Below the pieces are notes generated by a model. That model made no database searches and was not told the DNA's origin. It worked only from the letters and a program-made list of their open reading frames with translations. Both the position numbers and the translations under genes were made by a program. From Mesaphorura yosii (taxonomy: Eukaryota > Arthropoda > Collembola > Poduromorpha > Tullbergiidae), in contig WIXG01000044.1 of the NCBI GenBank assembly GCA_009869945.1, positions 1 through 64,000 of the forward strand: a DNA stretch of 64,000 nucleotides, read 5' to 3'. Shown in pieces: positions 24,732-39,100 of this stretch (positions are counted from its first letter, which is position 1; each line of letters opens with the position of its first letter).

Positions 24732-27427
24732 TTACGGCTGAAGACTGCCATTGGACAGGTTCCTTTTCCATTGTAATAACCTACAGTAAAACAATAGATC
24801 TGGGATTACGATAGAAACAATAGATTACGATTCATCTAGGGCTCCAAGAACTACTTATCTTACGTAACGACATTTCCCCAAAGTTGCCTTTGCTGATTAG
24901 AGCGTGCCAGAATTTGGCCCAATTCAGCTAGTTCGTTTTCCAACTGCATTTGAATCCGTTCTTGCTCCAGTATTTTGATAGTCAGCTTCGCCCTATCATG
25001 CGACAAAGTTAATAAGACTTGCGTCCACGCCCGGTCACGTTCTTAATCCATTGCAAATTACCTGAAGCCATGAAAGGACAAACTCTGGCTGACCTTCTCC
25101 TCCGTCACTCGAAAGCGTGTCACATTCAGTTGTGCCAGCAGACATTTAAGCTGGACAAGCTTGAATTGGTTCGTTTCCCATTCCTTTTTCAGGCGTTCAA
25201 TTTTCTAAGAGCGAGTAAACATCAAAGCCTTTTAATACTTTCGAGACGCGTGGTTTAAGCATTGATCAATCTTTTAGTTTTCTTAAAAGACTTAAAACGG
25301 TGCTGGCCATAGTGTCAATTGTTTCTTTGCTTACAGATTGGAGTTCTCGGTTCCCAGATTCCAGAGATAGGCAAAATGCATCAAAATTCTTTTTATTCTC
25401 ATCCCGATTCATTTGAAGCAGAATTTCTTCCTGTCTGGCTTGCTTTACATCTGAACTCAAATAAGAAGCAATTGATTTGTAACGTAACGAGTTCTTATCT
25501 TAATCCAAAGTGATGTCGATAGTCGATTACTATTTAAAAGCGGTTCCAGACCCTCCTTCTTGGCTTTCACCGTCTGCATCAGTTTCTTAACATTCTTTAT
25601 CATTTCATACAGATACTCCTTCTCGTCAAAATCTGGACTGGAGTACTTTCCAAATCCAAGCACTTTCGCAGAATCCCCGTAAAATCGGCTCAGGCCGAGT
25701 TGTATTTCCAAATCTTCCTGCATACGCCCAGAGAACCGAGGATTTAATTAAACTGGATGAGATTTCCAGATTCCACATCGTCTTGAAGGCATGACTTACG
25801 AGTTCCTTTTCGGTCTCTCTCCACTGCCCATCAACAATAAATCTCGTCGACGATAAAATTCCAGTCTCTTTTTTAAGCATGCTAAATTCCACTTGTAATT
25901 GGGTACAGTATTCATCCTTCTTCTGGACATACTCGTCGTACGTGCAGCAATCTTGCTCCAACTGCGAGGCAATCGAACGTTTCTCGTTCCGTTCGCCTAA
26001 CGTGTACCGAATATGTGACCTCATCGAAGAAAGTCTTTCAATTGCAGGATCCAACTGGTCTCGAAGACCCATCTTCTTGCGCTGAAGGGCATTCGCCTTT
26101 TGTCGCAAGGAAAGAAGCTCTTCGCTTGAATTCTTGATTCGCTTTCGGTTCTGAGCTTCCGCAATTTGGTCGCCGATCTTGCGAACCTTCTCTTTAAGCC
26201 CATTTATGTGCTGATTACTTGCTGGCGGTTTTTCATCGACGAGTTCGAGCGCATGAATCTTTCGCCGCAGAAAAACATACTCGTCTGGGCCCCTTTCGTG
26301 GATTAGTGTCCGGAGTCTATTGTTCTCTTCAATTGCATTGTCCAGCAACTCCTGCCCAGTTTCAACGAGGTTGCTCGTGTTGCATGCTTCCATGTACATA
26401 TTATGAAATTCGATCTTCTGGCTTTCCGTCTCCGCATAAATTCTTTCTTCATTTCTCTCTTCATCGGCCAGCTCCACGGCTTTTAATTCGGCAAGACGCA
26501 CGTCGTGCACGGACTTCAACATGAAAGGAGTTTGTCCGTTCTCATTCATCTGTAAAACAGTTGTTTTAACGCTGACTAAATTTTCGAGGTAATGATTCAA
26601 ATTACCCGGAACATCATCCCATCCAATTTCCGCTGAATGCATTCAATGTCGTGTTCCATAGTCTGCATATCCGTCAAATGGGCGGAAGCGGAGTTGGCGT
26701 TTCCTTGTAATTTCAAGTACTGCTTATGAATAGCCTTGAATTCGTCCAAGAGAGCTTCGTACTGCGAGCAAGAAATAGAGGAAATCACTTCAAAACGCTT
26801 GCCAAGTCACTCATATCATTCGCGCAGGCCGTGATATACTGGCCATACCTTTTGGTAAGTACTTTCAACTTCGCCATCCGCCCACCAATCTTCGTCCGGA
26901 ATTGGAATTCTCACCAGATACTTTGCCAAGTACGCCCGAATCTTCAAGTCTTCCTTTCTGCTCAGAAGCCACCCCATGACTGGTACGAGGAAATCCGGAT
27001 CACCGTTCAAGATCCCATCGCGAATAATGTGCCTGATCGAGAAGCAAACGTAAAATCAGTTGCTGGTCAACCGGAGGAGAATGCGTTAGATAAGGGCGAA
27101 TCAAATAATCACTCACGGATCGCCATGAGGCGATTGATACTTGAGCACGCGGAGGAATTCCAGTACGCGAGTCAACGTGGTCTCCTCATCCTCCCTAGAT
27201 GGGTCGAACTTTCCCTGATCTGGGTCAATCTCCGCCATAATTAATGAGAACAACTGTAAAACAAGAAGATTGCACAGATTAGATTTCTACTTACAGCAAG
27301 AGCAAAAGCGTACTTGAATCATTTCGGCACAGCTCAAATTGCCGAAGGATGCCACGGTGAAGTCCAGATTGAATGGTGCCTGTGCCAGCTCGTTGCAGAG
27401 GAATTTTTCAATACTAGTTTCCGCCAT
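24732..27427 (-). CDS. IFT81: Intraflagellar transport protein 81 homolog (IFT-B complex)
   Basis: IFT-B subunit that, with IFT74, binds tubulin for anterograde transport in cilia. Exons in gene order: 27314-27427, 27117-27253, 26849-27032, 26606-26761, 25800-26549, 25531-25717, 25335-25450, 25062-25204, 24864-24992, 24732-24780; all phases agree, giving 654 residues against 676 in human. Residues 1 to about 130 form the calponin-homology-like tubulin-binding domain, with GDPDFLVPVMGWLLSRKEDL and IRAYLAKYLVRIPIP, the family's most recognisable stretch. The remainder is predicted coiled coil rich in Glu, Lys, Arg and Leu, with SYLSS-free spacing matching human once an 80-nt intron (25451-25530) is removed. 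The 3' end faces the acylphosphatase gene across 266 bp. The start is divergent from TPRKB. Identification is firm. Confidence 0.94.
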
Positions 27428-27975
27428 GCTAAGTTTAGACTAATTATGATTGCGACGAATAACTTGATATTTAACCTGGGTGTTCTTCAGCCGAACGCAA
27501 CATCTGGAGAACGCTCTCTTCATTTCAAGCAAAAAATCTTAATGACGAATCGTCGTCGTCCTTTGCTGTAACTTCATAATTTCTATGGACGTTGGGGCCG
27601 AAGCTCTCGAATTTCGACCTTCGATTATTTAAACTGCTTAGGTTGGACTGCTTGATCAAAGAGATCGAATTCTCGAATTGATTGGCGATTCATGGTTTCA
27701 GTAGTTTCAGTCGTCGATACGATGGTATGACCAAAAAAAAAGAACAAAGAACCCACAATTCTCGTTGTTTGCTTTCTCGTTGAACTTTTATACTACAATA
27801 ATTTGAGCGATGATTCAATTTTATTTTGGCATGTGTTGAGTTGAACGAGTTGAGCGTTGAACCGGATTTTAATATTGCAAATTCGTAGATATAATTCGAA
27901 AATTAACTAAATCTGCACGACTCCGCTGAAGAAATTGTGTTGCTGTTACATTGAGTTTTGCTTTTTCGGTAAATC
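27428..27975. promoter_or_regulatory. Bidirectional promoter region between IFT81 and TPRKB
   Basis: 548 bp between the start codons of two genes on opposite strands. The short spacing makes a shared promoter likely. No TATA box or clear RFX X-box was found by eye. A poly-A run lies near 27729. Confidence 0.55.
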
Positions 27976-28658
27976 ATGGACCTGGAACCACAGTTGAAAG
28001 GAAAATACGCGACGTATTTATTCAGGAATGTTAAGAATACTGCGGACTTGCGGAAGAAGATATTTGCGGAGAACATTCCAGTGGTGCTCCTACAACCCAA
28101 ATTGGTAAGTTCCACTCCGACTGCATCGGTTGTCCCTTTTCCAGTTACCTTGTTGGTAAGTTCAATTCTGAATGTACCGATTTGATCTTGCAGATCGTAG
28201 ACGATTTCCAAGTGCAAATGGCTGCGTTCAAAGCTGAATCCAACCTTCATCAGCAAAGAATGTCGACAAAGACATTACAGACAGAAATAATTTACTGCCT
28301 GAGTCCATCTAAGCATGTGAGTCGCCCGCTTTTTAAATACATCTGTTTTATGAAGACATGAACTAACATTACTTACCGTCACGTGCTACAGATAACGGAA
28401 TCATTGAAGCTATTCAGCGCTACAAATGTCGATACAGATTTGCTTGTCGTTGCTGAACCCAAAGTGTTCGATTCCTTCAAAGACTTGATCCAAGGAACAG
28501 AAGCTGACATGACTGAATTAAGTAGTGTGACCGACACCAAAGCAGTTATAGATTTATACCAAGTAACGCCCGAAGAGCTCACCAAATCAGCCCTGGTGGA
28601 TTCCATCGTGTCTAGAATGGCCGCAAAGGAGCATTATTCCATAACCTCTGGAAGCTAA
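27976..28658 (+). CDS. TPRKB: TPRKB / Cgi121 homolog, EKC/KEOPS complex subunit
   Basis: Small subunit of the KEOPS complex, which makes the t6A modification on tRNAs that read ANN codons; it binds the kinase PRPK/Bud32 and helps recruit tRNA. Exons: 27976-28104, 28194-28316, 28392-28658, all phase 0, giving 172 residues against 175 in human. Visible family features are the N-terminal LFRNVKNTADLRKKI, the middle segment IIYCLSPSKHITESLK with FSATNVDTDLLVV, and the C-terminal YQVTPEELTKSALVDSIVSR. The length and exon layout suit an intact gene. It is transcribed away from IFT81. Intron 1 contains a second copy of its own donor 51 nt downstream, in frame. Identification is firm. Confidence 0.92.
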
Positions 28659-31600
28659 GATTGTTCAGCTGGTTTTGTGAAATAAGACAGACATTTTGCT
28701 GAACTGTTAATTGTCATTGCACGCAATTTCGCAGTAAAATTCTTCAACATTGAAATTCATCCGCAATAGCAATTCCAGGCCGTACTTCTCGCAATGTAAT
28801 TGCATCTGCAATTTATTGCTAAGGACATTAATCTCAGGACAGGCGCACTGCTTAGAACGAGCAATATTAATACGAACAATGGAAAATATCCTTCACATTA
28901 ATTTCTGTCATTTATTTTACGCTCCTGGGTATCCGGCACTTGGCATCGACTCACTGACTCACACGCACCCGTCTTTTGCTGTATTCATTTATCTTTAGAA
29001 TGACCATCATTTCCACACATGCTTCTCCTTTTCGATGAAATATCTTCCTCATTTTTACAAGGCTGAGGCGTGTCGGCGTAGGCTGTCAGTCGTACTTCCG
29101 CTACCTGGCGTGTTCTCTTCCATACACTCTCTTCGAACTTAGAGTTCTGCTATGCTATGTCTGATCATTCGTGGTGAAGGCGAAGGCACTTGAGCATTGA
29201 TTTTAATTACATTCTCAACCACAATGACACCCACGCACGGACGTCGGACAGTTCGAGTCTTTCATTTGGACTAGAAATAGCACCAATTTGACGTTGACGT
29301 GCTCATTGAAATCAAGTCGTCAAGCGGGGCAGTGGCAATCGACAGCTATTGGCCAACATCTGTCTCAATAATCTGCGAGTGCGTGTTGTGAGAAGTGCGG
29401 AGCGTGAACAAACTAAGGCAGCTTCATTAGAAAGAAGTCGAAGTCGAACGCGGCAATGGCAATAACTCATGCGAGGCAATATTCCAGTTCCAATGCGACC
29501 CGAAGCCAAAGCGAAGGAATCTGTTTTAGTACAGCAGAATCAACCACTCTGCTCTGCCAAGGCCATTCTTCTGGAAGAACGGGCATTTAAGTTGCTTAAT
29601 ATGCAAATGCAGTAAAGTGCAAGCACCCAGCACCGAGTACAATTGACAAAAGGAAAAGTGAAATAATGGGTCCAGTGTTTTCCTTTTTCCGTTTCAGCTT
29701 CGCTTCAGCAGAGAGCCTGTTCATAAAGCACGCTTGAGTGCTTGACTGACTACTCGACTCACATATTTGACAGACGGGCGAGGATTTCTTTAATTAAGCC
29801 GAGACTCGCCATGGGCATCGCATGGAGCATGGAAATTAAGTCACGTCACGATGGACAAACTCACAAACTCACAAGCTTTCGTGGTTCCGTTCGCCCATTA
29901 GCAAAGTCCAATTTATATTTTCACTTTTACTTCACGCTTCACAATGAACAATGTGCACTTTCCAAGCACACAACTCAACACTTCTCCAGAATTTGCCGAT
30001 TTGTCTTCGTAGTACATTGTAATCGGGAAATTTACATGCGAACGAACAATTTTCACTTTGGAGTGCCCTCATTTTCTGGTTTGGTTTGGTTTTAGGTTCG
30101 ATTTCACATTCCAGAATTCTAGTCGTCGCTTGTCACTCGTCGCCCGCGCCCGTCGCACTCGAAATCATGAATATGACTGCGCCTGGATCAATAAACTTGA
30201 AATAATGCTTTCGAAATACATTATTGCCCAACCACTCGATGAAATCGACGGTTCATAGATTCATACACGTTCTCGTGTTTGTGCTGGCTGGCTGGCTGTT
30301 TAAAGTATGCATTAGTCTTGCAAGCACTTATCTTGTCGTCATTACTTACTTTATATGCTTCTACGGTACGGAAATTTCAATGCTGGAGTTCTTCTGTCTT
30401 GCCACTGTCTTGCTGGTAATGGGAATAAGAAGTCTTACATTTTACTCAAGTATTTTATGTTCCAGAAGAAGCAAGATGATGATTTTATGATGTAGCGCCT
30501 GTAAAAGCCGTTAAACGCAGTGCTTCGATCGCCTTGAAAAGGAAAGCCACTTTCTTACTTATGTTTTACATAAACTTTCACGATGAAATACAGCCGAGTG
30601 GCTGGCTCATCTTTCTCTTATCGGCATTTAATGGCACTGCCATTGGCATTGGATCTTGTAATTCATGTCTTAAAAGCAGCAGAGACGCAGAGAGCAGAAG
30701 CAATCGCTACATTAGCCGGCTTAACATAGCCGAGGTCCAAGTCGAAAAGATTGCTTCTAGTAACTTGTCTTTTTATAACTTAATTCAAACTGACATTTTC
30801 TTTTACTTTAGCATGGCTAAGCTAAGCTACGCTGCATTTTTACATCGTGTTACGTCGCTGATCGTTAAAAGCACTTGTGACAAGGAATTATTTTATGGCC
30901 AAACCTGCACACGACGCTACAAATGCTGCAAAAGGATCGGCTTTGTTAGCACATCCCACATTCGATGTCTGTTTCAAGATATAAATTCGCACAACAGCAA
31001 GTTGCAAGCGGCATATTTGCTGAAAGTGAATGAATGAAAGTGGCTCGCCTTCGCCTCGGAAAGCTTCCAAGAACAACAATTCGAAGTGCAGTGCAGAACA
31101 ATGAAAGCAGCTAATTAGTGCTTTTACGACTGGGCCACAATTCGCCATGCCACGCCACAGCGCAGAGGCTCAGTTCACATTTTAAGTATGATTAATCTTC
31201 TGCAGGGACTTTTTACGACTGCAACTGCGACCCAACACGACTCGTATCGTACCTCGTTCGCTGTGTGTACAAGCAAAAATTAACTTCCGCAATTCCCAAG
31301 CAAGCAAAAGTCACATGCGTGCAAATACTTGCTATTTAGATCAGCATTGTGTCTTTTTCTGCACTGCACTGCAGCTTTTTACAAACTCGCGACGTTGTAA
31401 ACTGAAAACTAGTTGAGATTATAAAATAAGTCAATCCCCTGTGACATGATTTAGAGTTTAGTTTTGTGTAACCGAGTCATCGTCACCGGGTCATTGTTGG
31501 AGTCGGAGATGCAGTTGGATTTGGACCTGAAATGAAAGTTTTCGTAGCGTTTATTGCTATTTGCTATTGCTTTGTCTGTCCTCTGCTGTAAAACTTTCTC

Positions 31601-33062
31601 CGGTACTCGCTAGAACTTCAGCGCACCAGCGTACAATGGAAACAAAACTTAAACTCTTGTAACTTGGATACTTGACTGGACTGAAATGAAACTTTTAAAA
31701 CCTCTTCATCTCGTTTCCTGGCCTAGCTTGGCCTCGATCCCGGAAATGCTCCATTCAAAAAGGACGGAAGAATTTATGCCTTCATCGCGTCGTGTCGCTT
31801 CTTTTGTGTTGTCCCGTCCAGCAGCGTAAGAATAAAGAAATCCTTTCAGCAACTGTCAACAATAGAAGTTCGATTATTAAAACGATGACTCGACCTTTAT
31901 GACTTTACTTTACGTTTACGTTTACGTGAAAACTTGACTTGACTGCTTGACATTTCAGATTAGACTCGCCGACGTCGTGCATTGTTCAACATCAACTTTG
32001 GCAAATGGCAAACGAATCAGTTATCAGTAAAGTAATCCGGCCAGTAAGTCTTAAGAGTTCGAATTCTAAAGGAGAGGGATTATTGACTTGAATGGAATTG
32101 GAATGCCAGGAATTTGTCGTCGACACGAAAGGAAAGATTACAAAGTGCTACCGGAATTCTTGCGTGATTGATGGACCTTGAAGATTTTAATTACGCGTTG
32201 ACTTTCACCTTTCACTGACTTCACATCGGAGCAGCAGAGGGAAGTGCAGCAGAGCGTGAAGCAAAGCCAAATTCCTGTCTTATTTCACTCCGGAGCATCT
32301 CTGGAACTCAGAAATCAACTTAGATGTCTTCTGCACTGCAATCTACACCTTGCAAACGCCAAATCCAATTTACTCCGCTTGACTTGCATGAGCTGAGAAC
32401 CTACCTTCTGTGTACGGATTATTTTCACGTGAATAAATTTGTCTAATCCGATTTCGGAAGATAGGAGACATTTGATCCCTAGGGCTGAGCAACTTGTAAG
32501 AAATGTTTGCTGAAGATCATTTCTTCTTAACGATTTTTACGGCATTAATAGATTACTTTGAAAGAAGTCGGGAAAGGTTACATTCAAATCAGACAATTTC
32601 TAATCTAATCAATGCATGGCCTAAGTCGACAGTCTTCTTAATAATTTCTACGATTGTCATTGCTTGGAGGGTTGAATTCTCTTGTTGAGAAGTTTACCAC
32701 GAAATCCGAGCCATTGGAGTTAAAGAATTTACTATTAAAAAGATTTAAATCGATTTACGCCAATTGTAAAGAATTTTTTTTACCTTGAAAAGTTACGGTT
32801 GAACATAAAAGTTTGGTGGGTTGAGTCACCATTTTAACGCGCATTTTAATTTTTACATGCAAAGACCACCACCAAACTCTGCTTCTAAAACAAATTGTGG
32901 GTACGAGTAATATGAGTACCCAACCAACTTTCTACCAAATTCTTCCCTTTCATTACCCAAAATTAATTTTAATAACAAGGCGCAACACCACACCACGACC
33001 ACCGACATCATGAAATACGTGATATACTATGTAAGACCACCACCGTGCCTGACGCCTGATTC

Positions 33063-33077
33063 CGCGGCGGCGGCGGC
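33063..33077. repeat. CGG-type trinucleotide run
   Basis: A short GC-rich run of CGG/GGC triplets in otherwise AT-rich gene-free DNA. Confidence 0.7.
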
Positions 33078-33147
33078 TCGTGAGCCTTTTAATAAAGCTA
33101 ATGGAGTGGCACACGAAGGGTTGTTTGCAGTTTGGAGATTATTCCCT

Positions 33148-33174
33148 TGCCTGCCTGCCTGCCTGCTTGCTTGC
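33148..33174. repeat. (TGCC)n/(TGCT)n microsatellite
   Basis: Tetranucleotide tract of TGCC units decaying into TGCT units, within the gene-free region. Confidence 0.8.
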
Positions 33175-36100
33175 ACAACTTGTTAAATTGAATCTTTAAT
33201 TTAAGGCTTTCGGCCGGATCGTTTTTTTATCGGAGCAAGCCATCAAAGTTTAATCATCAAGTGTGGCTTCGCGTGGCGTCGTGGTAGCATGCGATACGCC
33301 GCCAAAAACAAGAACATTAATTTCATTTCGAGTTACAAGCAGTAATTTAATCCCCGCGCCTGCATTGCAAGTTTTATGCCATGTTTTCTACACTTTATGG
33401 GGTTTCAAATGAACTTTCTTGACATGCGACTAGAAACTCGAAGCGGTCGTACGCAGGCAGACACGCAACAAATCTATAAAATCAAACGAAAACGAACAAC
33501 TTAGACAAACGGTGATGGCAATAAATTCGGGTCGTTTTCTCGTTCTCGTTTTCCTTCTTCGTTAACCCTATGCGTACATTTTACGAGTGCGAATACAAAT
33601 TTTATGGTTTCCTGGTTCCTGAACGGTATTTAATTCAGGTTGTAAACCCAGTAAAATGAAAACAAGAATTCGAAATGTGAATTGGAAGGAAACAGAATCG
33701 GGTTACGTGATTACAGGTTGGCGTTCGTGTTTTAATTTATAAGAATTCCTGAGTAATTTTTGGAATGCAGCGAAAGGGAACCACGCAGAAACAGAAACAG
33801 GAAGGTGGTAATTGATTTATAAGAAAGGTGTGCTTTTAATTTGTATGAAGCGAATTATTTACAAGCAAAATACGAAATTCGAATTCCAGCAAGCAAAATC
33901 AACGACTTTGCACTTAAATCAGGTCAGAATTTAAAATTTTACCCAAGCCCAGACTCCTGACAGTAATTCATGCACGAAGACCCGCTCTCTGTCCCCAGCT
34001 CGACTCGTAGCAGATAATTTAACTGATTTAACATTTATATCATGCGCTAAGACAGTTTCACAGCGTCGTATATCTCGTGACCTGACTTTTATTTCCGCAA
34101 GAGTTAAATTCGCTTGTACCTTGTAAATGCCGCGACCTTTCTTGTTTTACAACTTTAACTCTTCTTTTTGCTTCTTTTCGCTCGGTTCTTGAATGTAATG
34201 TAATGTAATCTGTTCCAAATTGTAATTGTGTCTGCTCTGCTCGCTTCTCGCGCGCGTGGCGAGTTCAGCCCGAGTCAAGCCAGACCAAGCAGAAGCGGTA
34301 ATAATGTGATAATGTTAATGTTACCATATTTTATGTCTGTCGACTCGAACAAGACATTTTTACAACTTTACACTTTCTTCGCAAGCAAGCCACAGACGCG
34401 ACGCAGCGAAAGAAATATATTACGACACCAGGAGCCAAAAGTTAAGTAAGAAGGCGCACTCGGAGTAAATAAGATATGAATAAAGTTAATGTGACTTTTA
34501 TGAAGCGCGATGCGCGAAAAAGGCGCGTGAAGGTGTAACCTCGAACGGAATTGCGATTTGCAATGAACCGCCACCACGACGACAGAGAATGCATTGCATT
34601 GCAAGAGAGTTGCTTAATCTAATTTCTCGTGGAATTAGTTTTTGTATTCCCTTGCCGTGGTCGTGGTCGTGTTTCAAGCTAGAGGTAATTTATTACTGTG
34701 GCGTGCCCGTGTGCAGTGCAGAAAACGAAGGAGACAACGGTTTGGTTGTGGCGTAGAGCAGCCGATTTTTTCACAATGCTCGAGTCTCATAATTGCATTG
34801 AATTTTTCTAATTAAGTCCTTCACTTACATTCTGCACCGTGTAATGGAAATAGTTAAATGGAAGTAGAGGCACCGCCTGTGGAAAACGCGAATCTGAATC
34901 TTTGCTGCGAGTTTTGAACTGTCGACAAGAAAACTTCCAACAGTGATCGAAACTAAATGAAGTTGTATTAAATTTTATAGTTTCTTTTCCGGCAGGACGA
35001 GATTTTTAACATGAAGAACTCAGACGCTGAGAATCAAAATGGACCTTTAGGGCGATTTTTGTAAGGAAGAACTAATTGAAAAATTCAGATGGAGCTGGGA
35101 GAGTTGATGGCACGCAAGATTGAGCCGTTTAGCCTTTGGCGATGTAAGAGTAAAACGACTGGAGGAATCAATATTTTTTATTAATAATAGTAACAATGTT
35201 GTGGTTAGGTCTTAAACCATCATCGGAATTTCTCTCGTGGGTGTATCAATTTCCAATTTCGTAAGAAGTAGTAAGTGCGAAACGAAAACCCGATTCTATT
35301 TCGTATTCTACAGAGTGCTTTGCTGTGCCATTCTGCTATTTCACTGACAACTCCACTGCTTGTAAAAGTAAATTGAATTCGAGTTCGAAATAGTTCAAGC
35401 TATTTGTGGTATATTTTGTATTTCTATTTTGCTGTGTCCTTTGAATTTGCATCTCCTTTAAGTTTCTAAATAGGAAAAGTAAACTAGCACGACGACCAGA
35501 AGAGCTATTGAAAAAGTTTGAAATGTAATGGATTCTGTTTCTGCGTCGCGCGTCGCGTCAGGGCACAAAGAATGCATGCCTGGAGACAAAGAGACAAAGC
35601 ACCATCATGCCACGTAAAATACAGCGAACCAGCAGACAACCGAAACGGCCAGGAATCACGAATGCGAATCGACGCACCGCTAGAAAGGTTCACTGGATTC
35701 ACTGCGACTGGCGGTTTCAAGTTATAAATGGAACGCTCCTCCGACTTCGACGAGATGACTCAACTAACTCGACTCAAACTTCGAATAGGAACAACTTGAA
35801 ACTGTCTTGAAAGTTATCCACGATATTCTGTACTTGTCAACATAAATAATGGCGACGGTGAACCTGCATTCTGCGGTGAGAGAAAAGATGCATAACAAGA
35901 TGAAAGATGCATAGACGATAGACAACATGCAACTAACTGCATTAATCTAATGAAAACGGAAGAAAACCGAAAACTGCATGAAGACGAAAAATGTTGGAAT
36001 CCTGGTCCTTTTCCATGTTTTCGACAATTTGCTCAAGTTAGCGAGCATGCCATGCCAGAAGAATTATTACCCACTGCCAACGTGCCAACTTTCACGACTT

Positions 36101-39100
36101 GAATTGAATTCCGAGAAAGGCGTCTTTTCTCTTCTGTTCTCGCTTTGAATTAATCTCGAAATCAATAGCCAGCATGAAAATGAAAATGACTAAGCGATAT
36201 TTTATCATGATGACAGTTAATAGATTTTCGCAATCTGAGTCCGGGCGCGTTCATGGTTCATGTTTTGTGTTGGCCGTAGCTGCGTACAGTAAAACGCGGT
36301 AAGAAATGTTACCGGAAATAAAAGTGTACACGTTTCATTGTGAACACAAACACGAACACGCATAGTAATAATAGACCGCCGGGCATTGAACGCTTTCGCT
36401 TTCACTTTGCTTTCTTTTCTCGGCTAGACTAGACTTTTATTACAATAGTTGTAAAACTATTACACTCTAATTTAGTTTTTATCAAGAACCTTAATCATGC
36501 ATGAGTGACAAGCGCGAGTGATGTAGTGCCAGGCTGAAGAGAAGAAAACCGGCATTATTGTCATAATATTAGCTTTTTATTACGATGCAAGAACAGCACG
36601 CGCGCGCGTTTATGTTTATGGAAGAAAGGCACACGCAATAAATCTATAATAAAGCATGCCATGCTGATTTTGCTGATGCCAGCGAGCGAAAGCGAGAAAT
36701 TGCAACAAAGCTAGCCAAAGCTGATGCCTGGGGCAAGGAACACGCGGCCTTTTCCCATCAATGTGGATTATTTCCATTAATTTGCATGTGTATTACGAAA
36801 TACACGATACACTTTGTAACTTGTAAAGTGGATGGTATTAAAACCTTAATTGGAATTCCATTCAAAGCTGAAAGTAAGAGCTGACGGCAAAAGCTTTCCA
36901 TTTTCGCCATCGCCATTTTGCAAAGTGAGCCGTGGATGCAAATTATCATTACGAATCGCGATGTGAATTTGTTAATTTTTTGATATTACAAATTACAATA
37001 GTAATGAAGACACGCTACGCTGCAAGAACAGAAACAGAACGAAACAGAGAAGAGTCGTGTCATGTTAATCTTTTACAACGCATACTCAACTTGCACACAG
37101 CCAAAGTCAAATTCAAATCCAAGCCACAGGCCCACAAAACATAAGGACAGGGCCCGGATTGCTATGCCGAAATGAAATACAACATAACTGCACATTCCAA
37201 TGATATAAGTTTCAATTTATTTGATTTATGCAGACATAAATTGTCATAAGAATTTCCTACATTTCAAAATATGCACGACATAATGTACTCGCACTTGTGG
37301 AGCGCCGCGCCGAGGCGGAATTTATTCGTGGGACGTGCTTCCACAATGCATTGGGTTCGAGATTCGAGTATCGGGTTAGGAAATAAATTACAATATTCGT
37401 TGGTCTACTCGACCAAGCAAGCGTCCGTCGAATCGAGAATCGCCAATCGCGAATACATCATTTCGTGCTTACTCGCTGCTTGCTGCTCGCTCATTCAAAA
37501 CTCATTTTCTCCTCTGGTCGACTGCACGAAACTGGACGGGACGGGACTACTGCTACTGCACTTAAACATTTCGTTTCGCATTTCATTCTCATATATTATA
37601 TTCGTACTTATTGTAAATTGTGCTTCACGATCCACTAAATCATATCGAAAACAATATCGAGCACGAGCTCGAGCGCGGTTGACCGGAGGCCATTTTCCGC
37701 TGCGGCTGCGTGGGTTCGGTCGGCTCGCTAGTGCTTGGTGCTTGGTACTTGGTGCATGACTGACTGGCTAGCGATCTAATTATTTATAGATCAATTGCGC
37801 ATTCGGCATTTCGTTAGCTCTTTCATTGAATATGAACCACTTTTCCTGCGCTCTTCGCCCGGACTGCGAGTTACAAGCTGGAAGTGATAGAAGATTTGCA
37901 GAAGTGGGGCACAAACTAGATTTATTGATTGAAGCTCGTACTCGCGCTCGTTTCAATCAACAAGAAAGATAGCAGATCACGTTTTCCTTTTCATTGGTCT
38001 CTCGTTGTAGTCAAGCTGGAAAGGCAAACACAAAACACAAATGCAAAGTGGGCTGATGCCAATCATGCCAATAAACACAGGCACAACAATGCAAGCGAGA
38101 AATCCGCAAACAGAAGGCGCAACACGGCCATGAAATAAATATCGAACGAAAAAGAAAACGAATTCATAATGCAAAATACAAAATTTAAATATAAAATTTA
38201 AGAAATGTACAAAAGATAGAATACAAGAATTTTGAATTTGCAAAACAATTTTTTGCTGAACATTGAACCTCTTATTTGTAAAAATATTGGAATATTTCCA
38301 TGTTTCTTTATTCAGCCTCAGGATTTAAGTTCATCGCTCCGCGTCATCATTTCATTCGACTGCGGGCCTGCCGCATTTTGTTTTGAAAAACTGAACTTAT
38401 TTTAGGTGTTTTTCATACTGCGTAAACGTTTAAGCGCAATTTGAATAAATTCGCAATTCGCACGACGGTTGGACGAATTCTTGAAGCACGTATGCCAACC
38501 GATTTCTTCTTCATTTCGATATCGATGGTTGTTGTGAGCCGAAGTGAAAGTAGTGCGAAAAGTAATACATATTGGATTCAGTCTTTCAGTCATATTTAGG
38601 TATCTCGCGGTTTGGCTCTGCCAGCATGCAATGCGGGGCTCGGGTTTGTAATTAAAGTAAAGCTACGCGAAAGCAAAAGCCAAAGTTTCTTTTCTGCGAG
38701 AAGCGAGAGGCTTTGTGGGCAAGAATCTTTTGATTGCAAACCAATTGTAAGAAAACCCAGAAGCCAAAACCCACAATCCACAAAAATCCTTCTTGGCGTT
38801 GGCGTGCTGAAGCTACAAATGAAGCGTCTATAAAGCTTTGAGCTACGACTACGACCGCCGACTTCCACATCGGCTTGCCAATTTCTTAAGAAGCAGAAGA
38901 GAGCCAAGTAAAGTATACCATGTAAAAAGCAATATGTCAAACATAAGCTAAGCCACGACACTGCCGCGGCTCGATACTTTAATTAATCCAATCATACATC
39001 TTGTAATTGTGTACACGAGAAAAATGACAAGACGAGAGGGATTAAGGCATTAGTCCTCATGACATGCCACGGACACTGCGAATACGCTAACGCTCCACGC

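Noticed and set aside
25499-25530. A 32-nt intron in IFT81
   Set aside because: It keeps the frame but is far shorter than the other introns. An 80-nt intron (25451-25530) with a better acceptor gives a gap-free match in length to human IFT81.
30224-30490. Hydrophobic plus-strand frame of 88 codons that looks membrane-like
   Set aside because: AT-rich noncoding DNA often reads as hydrophobic; no start context, partner exon or family match.
30534-31037. Plus-strand open frame of 167 codons
   Set aside because: No family motif, no splice-consistent neighbours and composition like the surrounding noncoding DNA.
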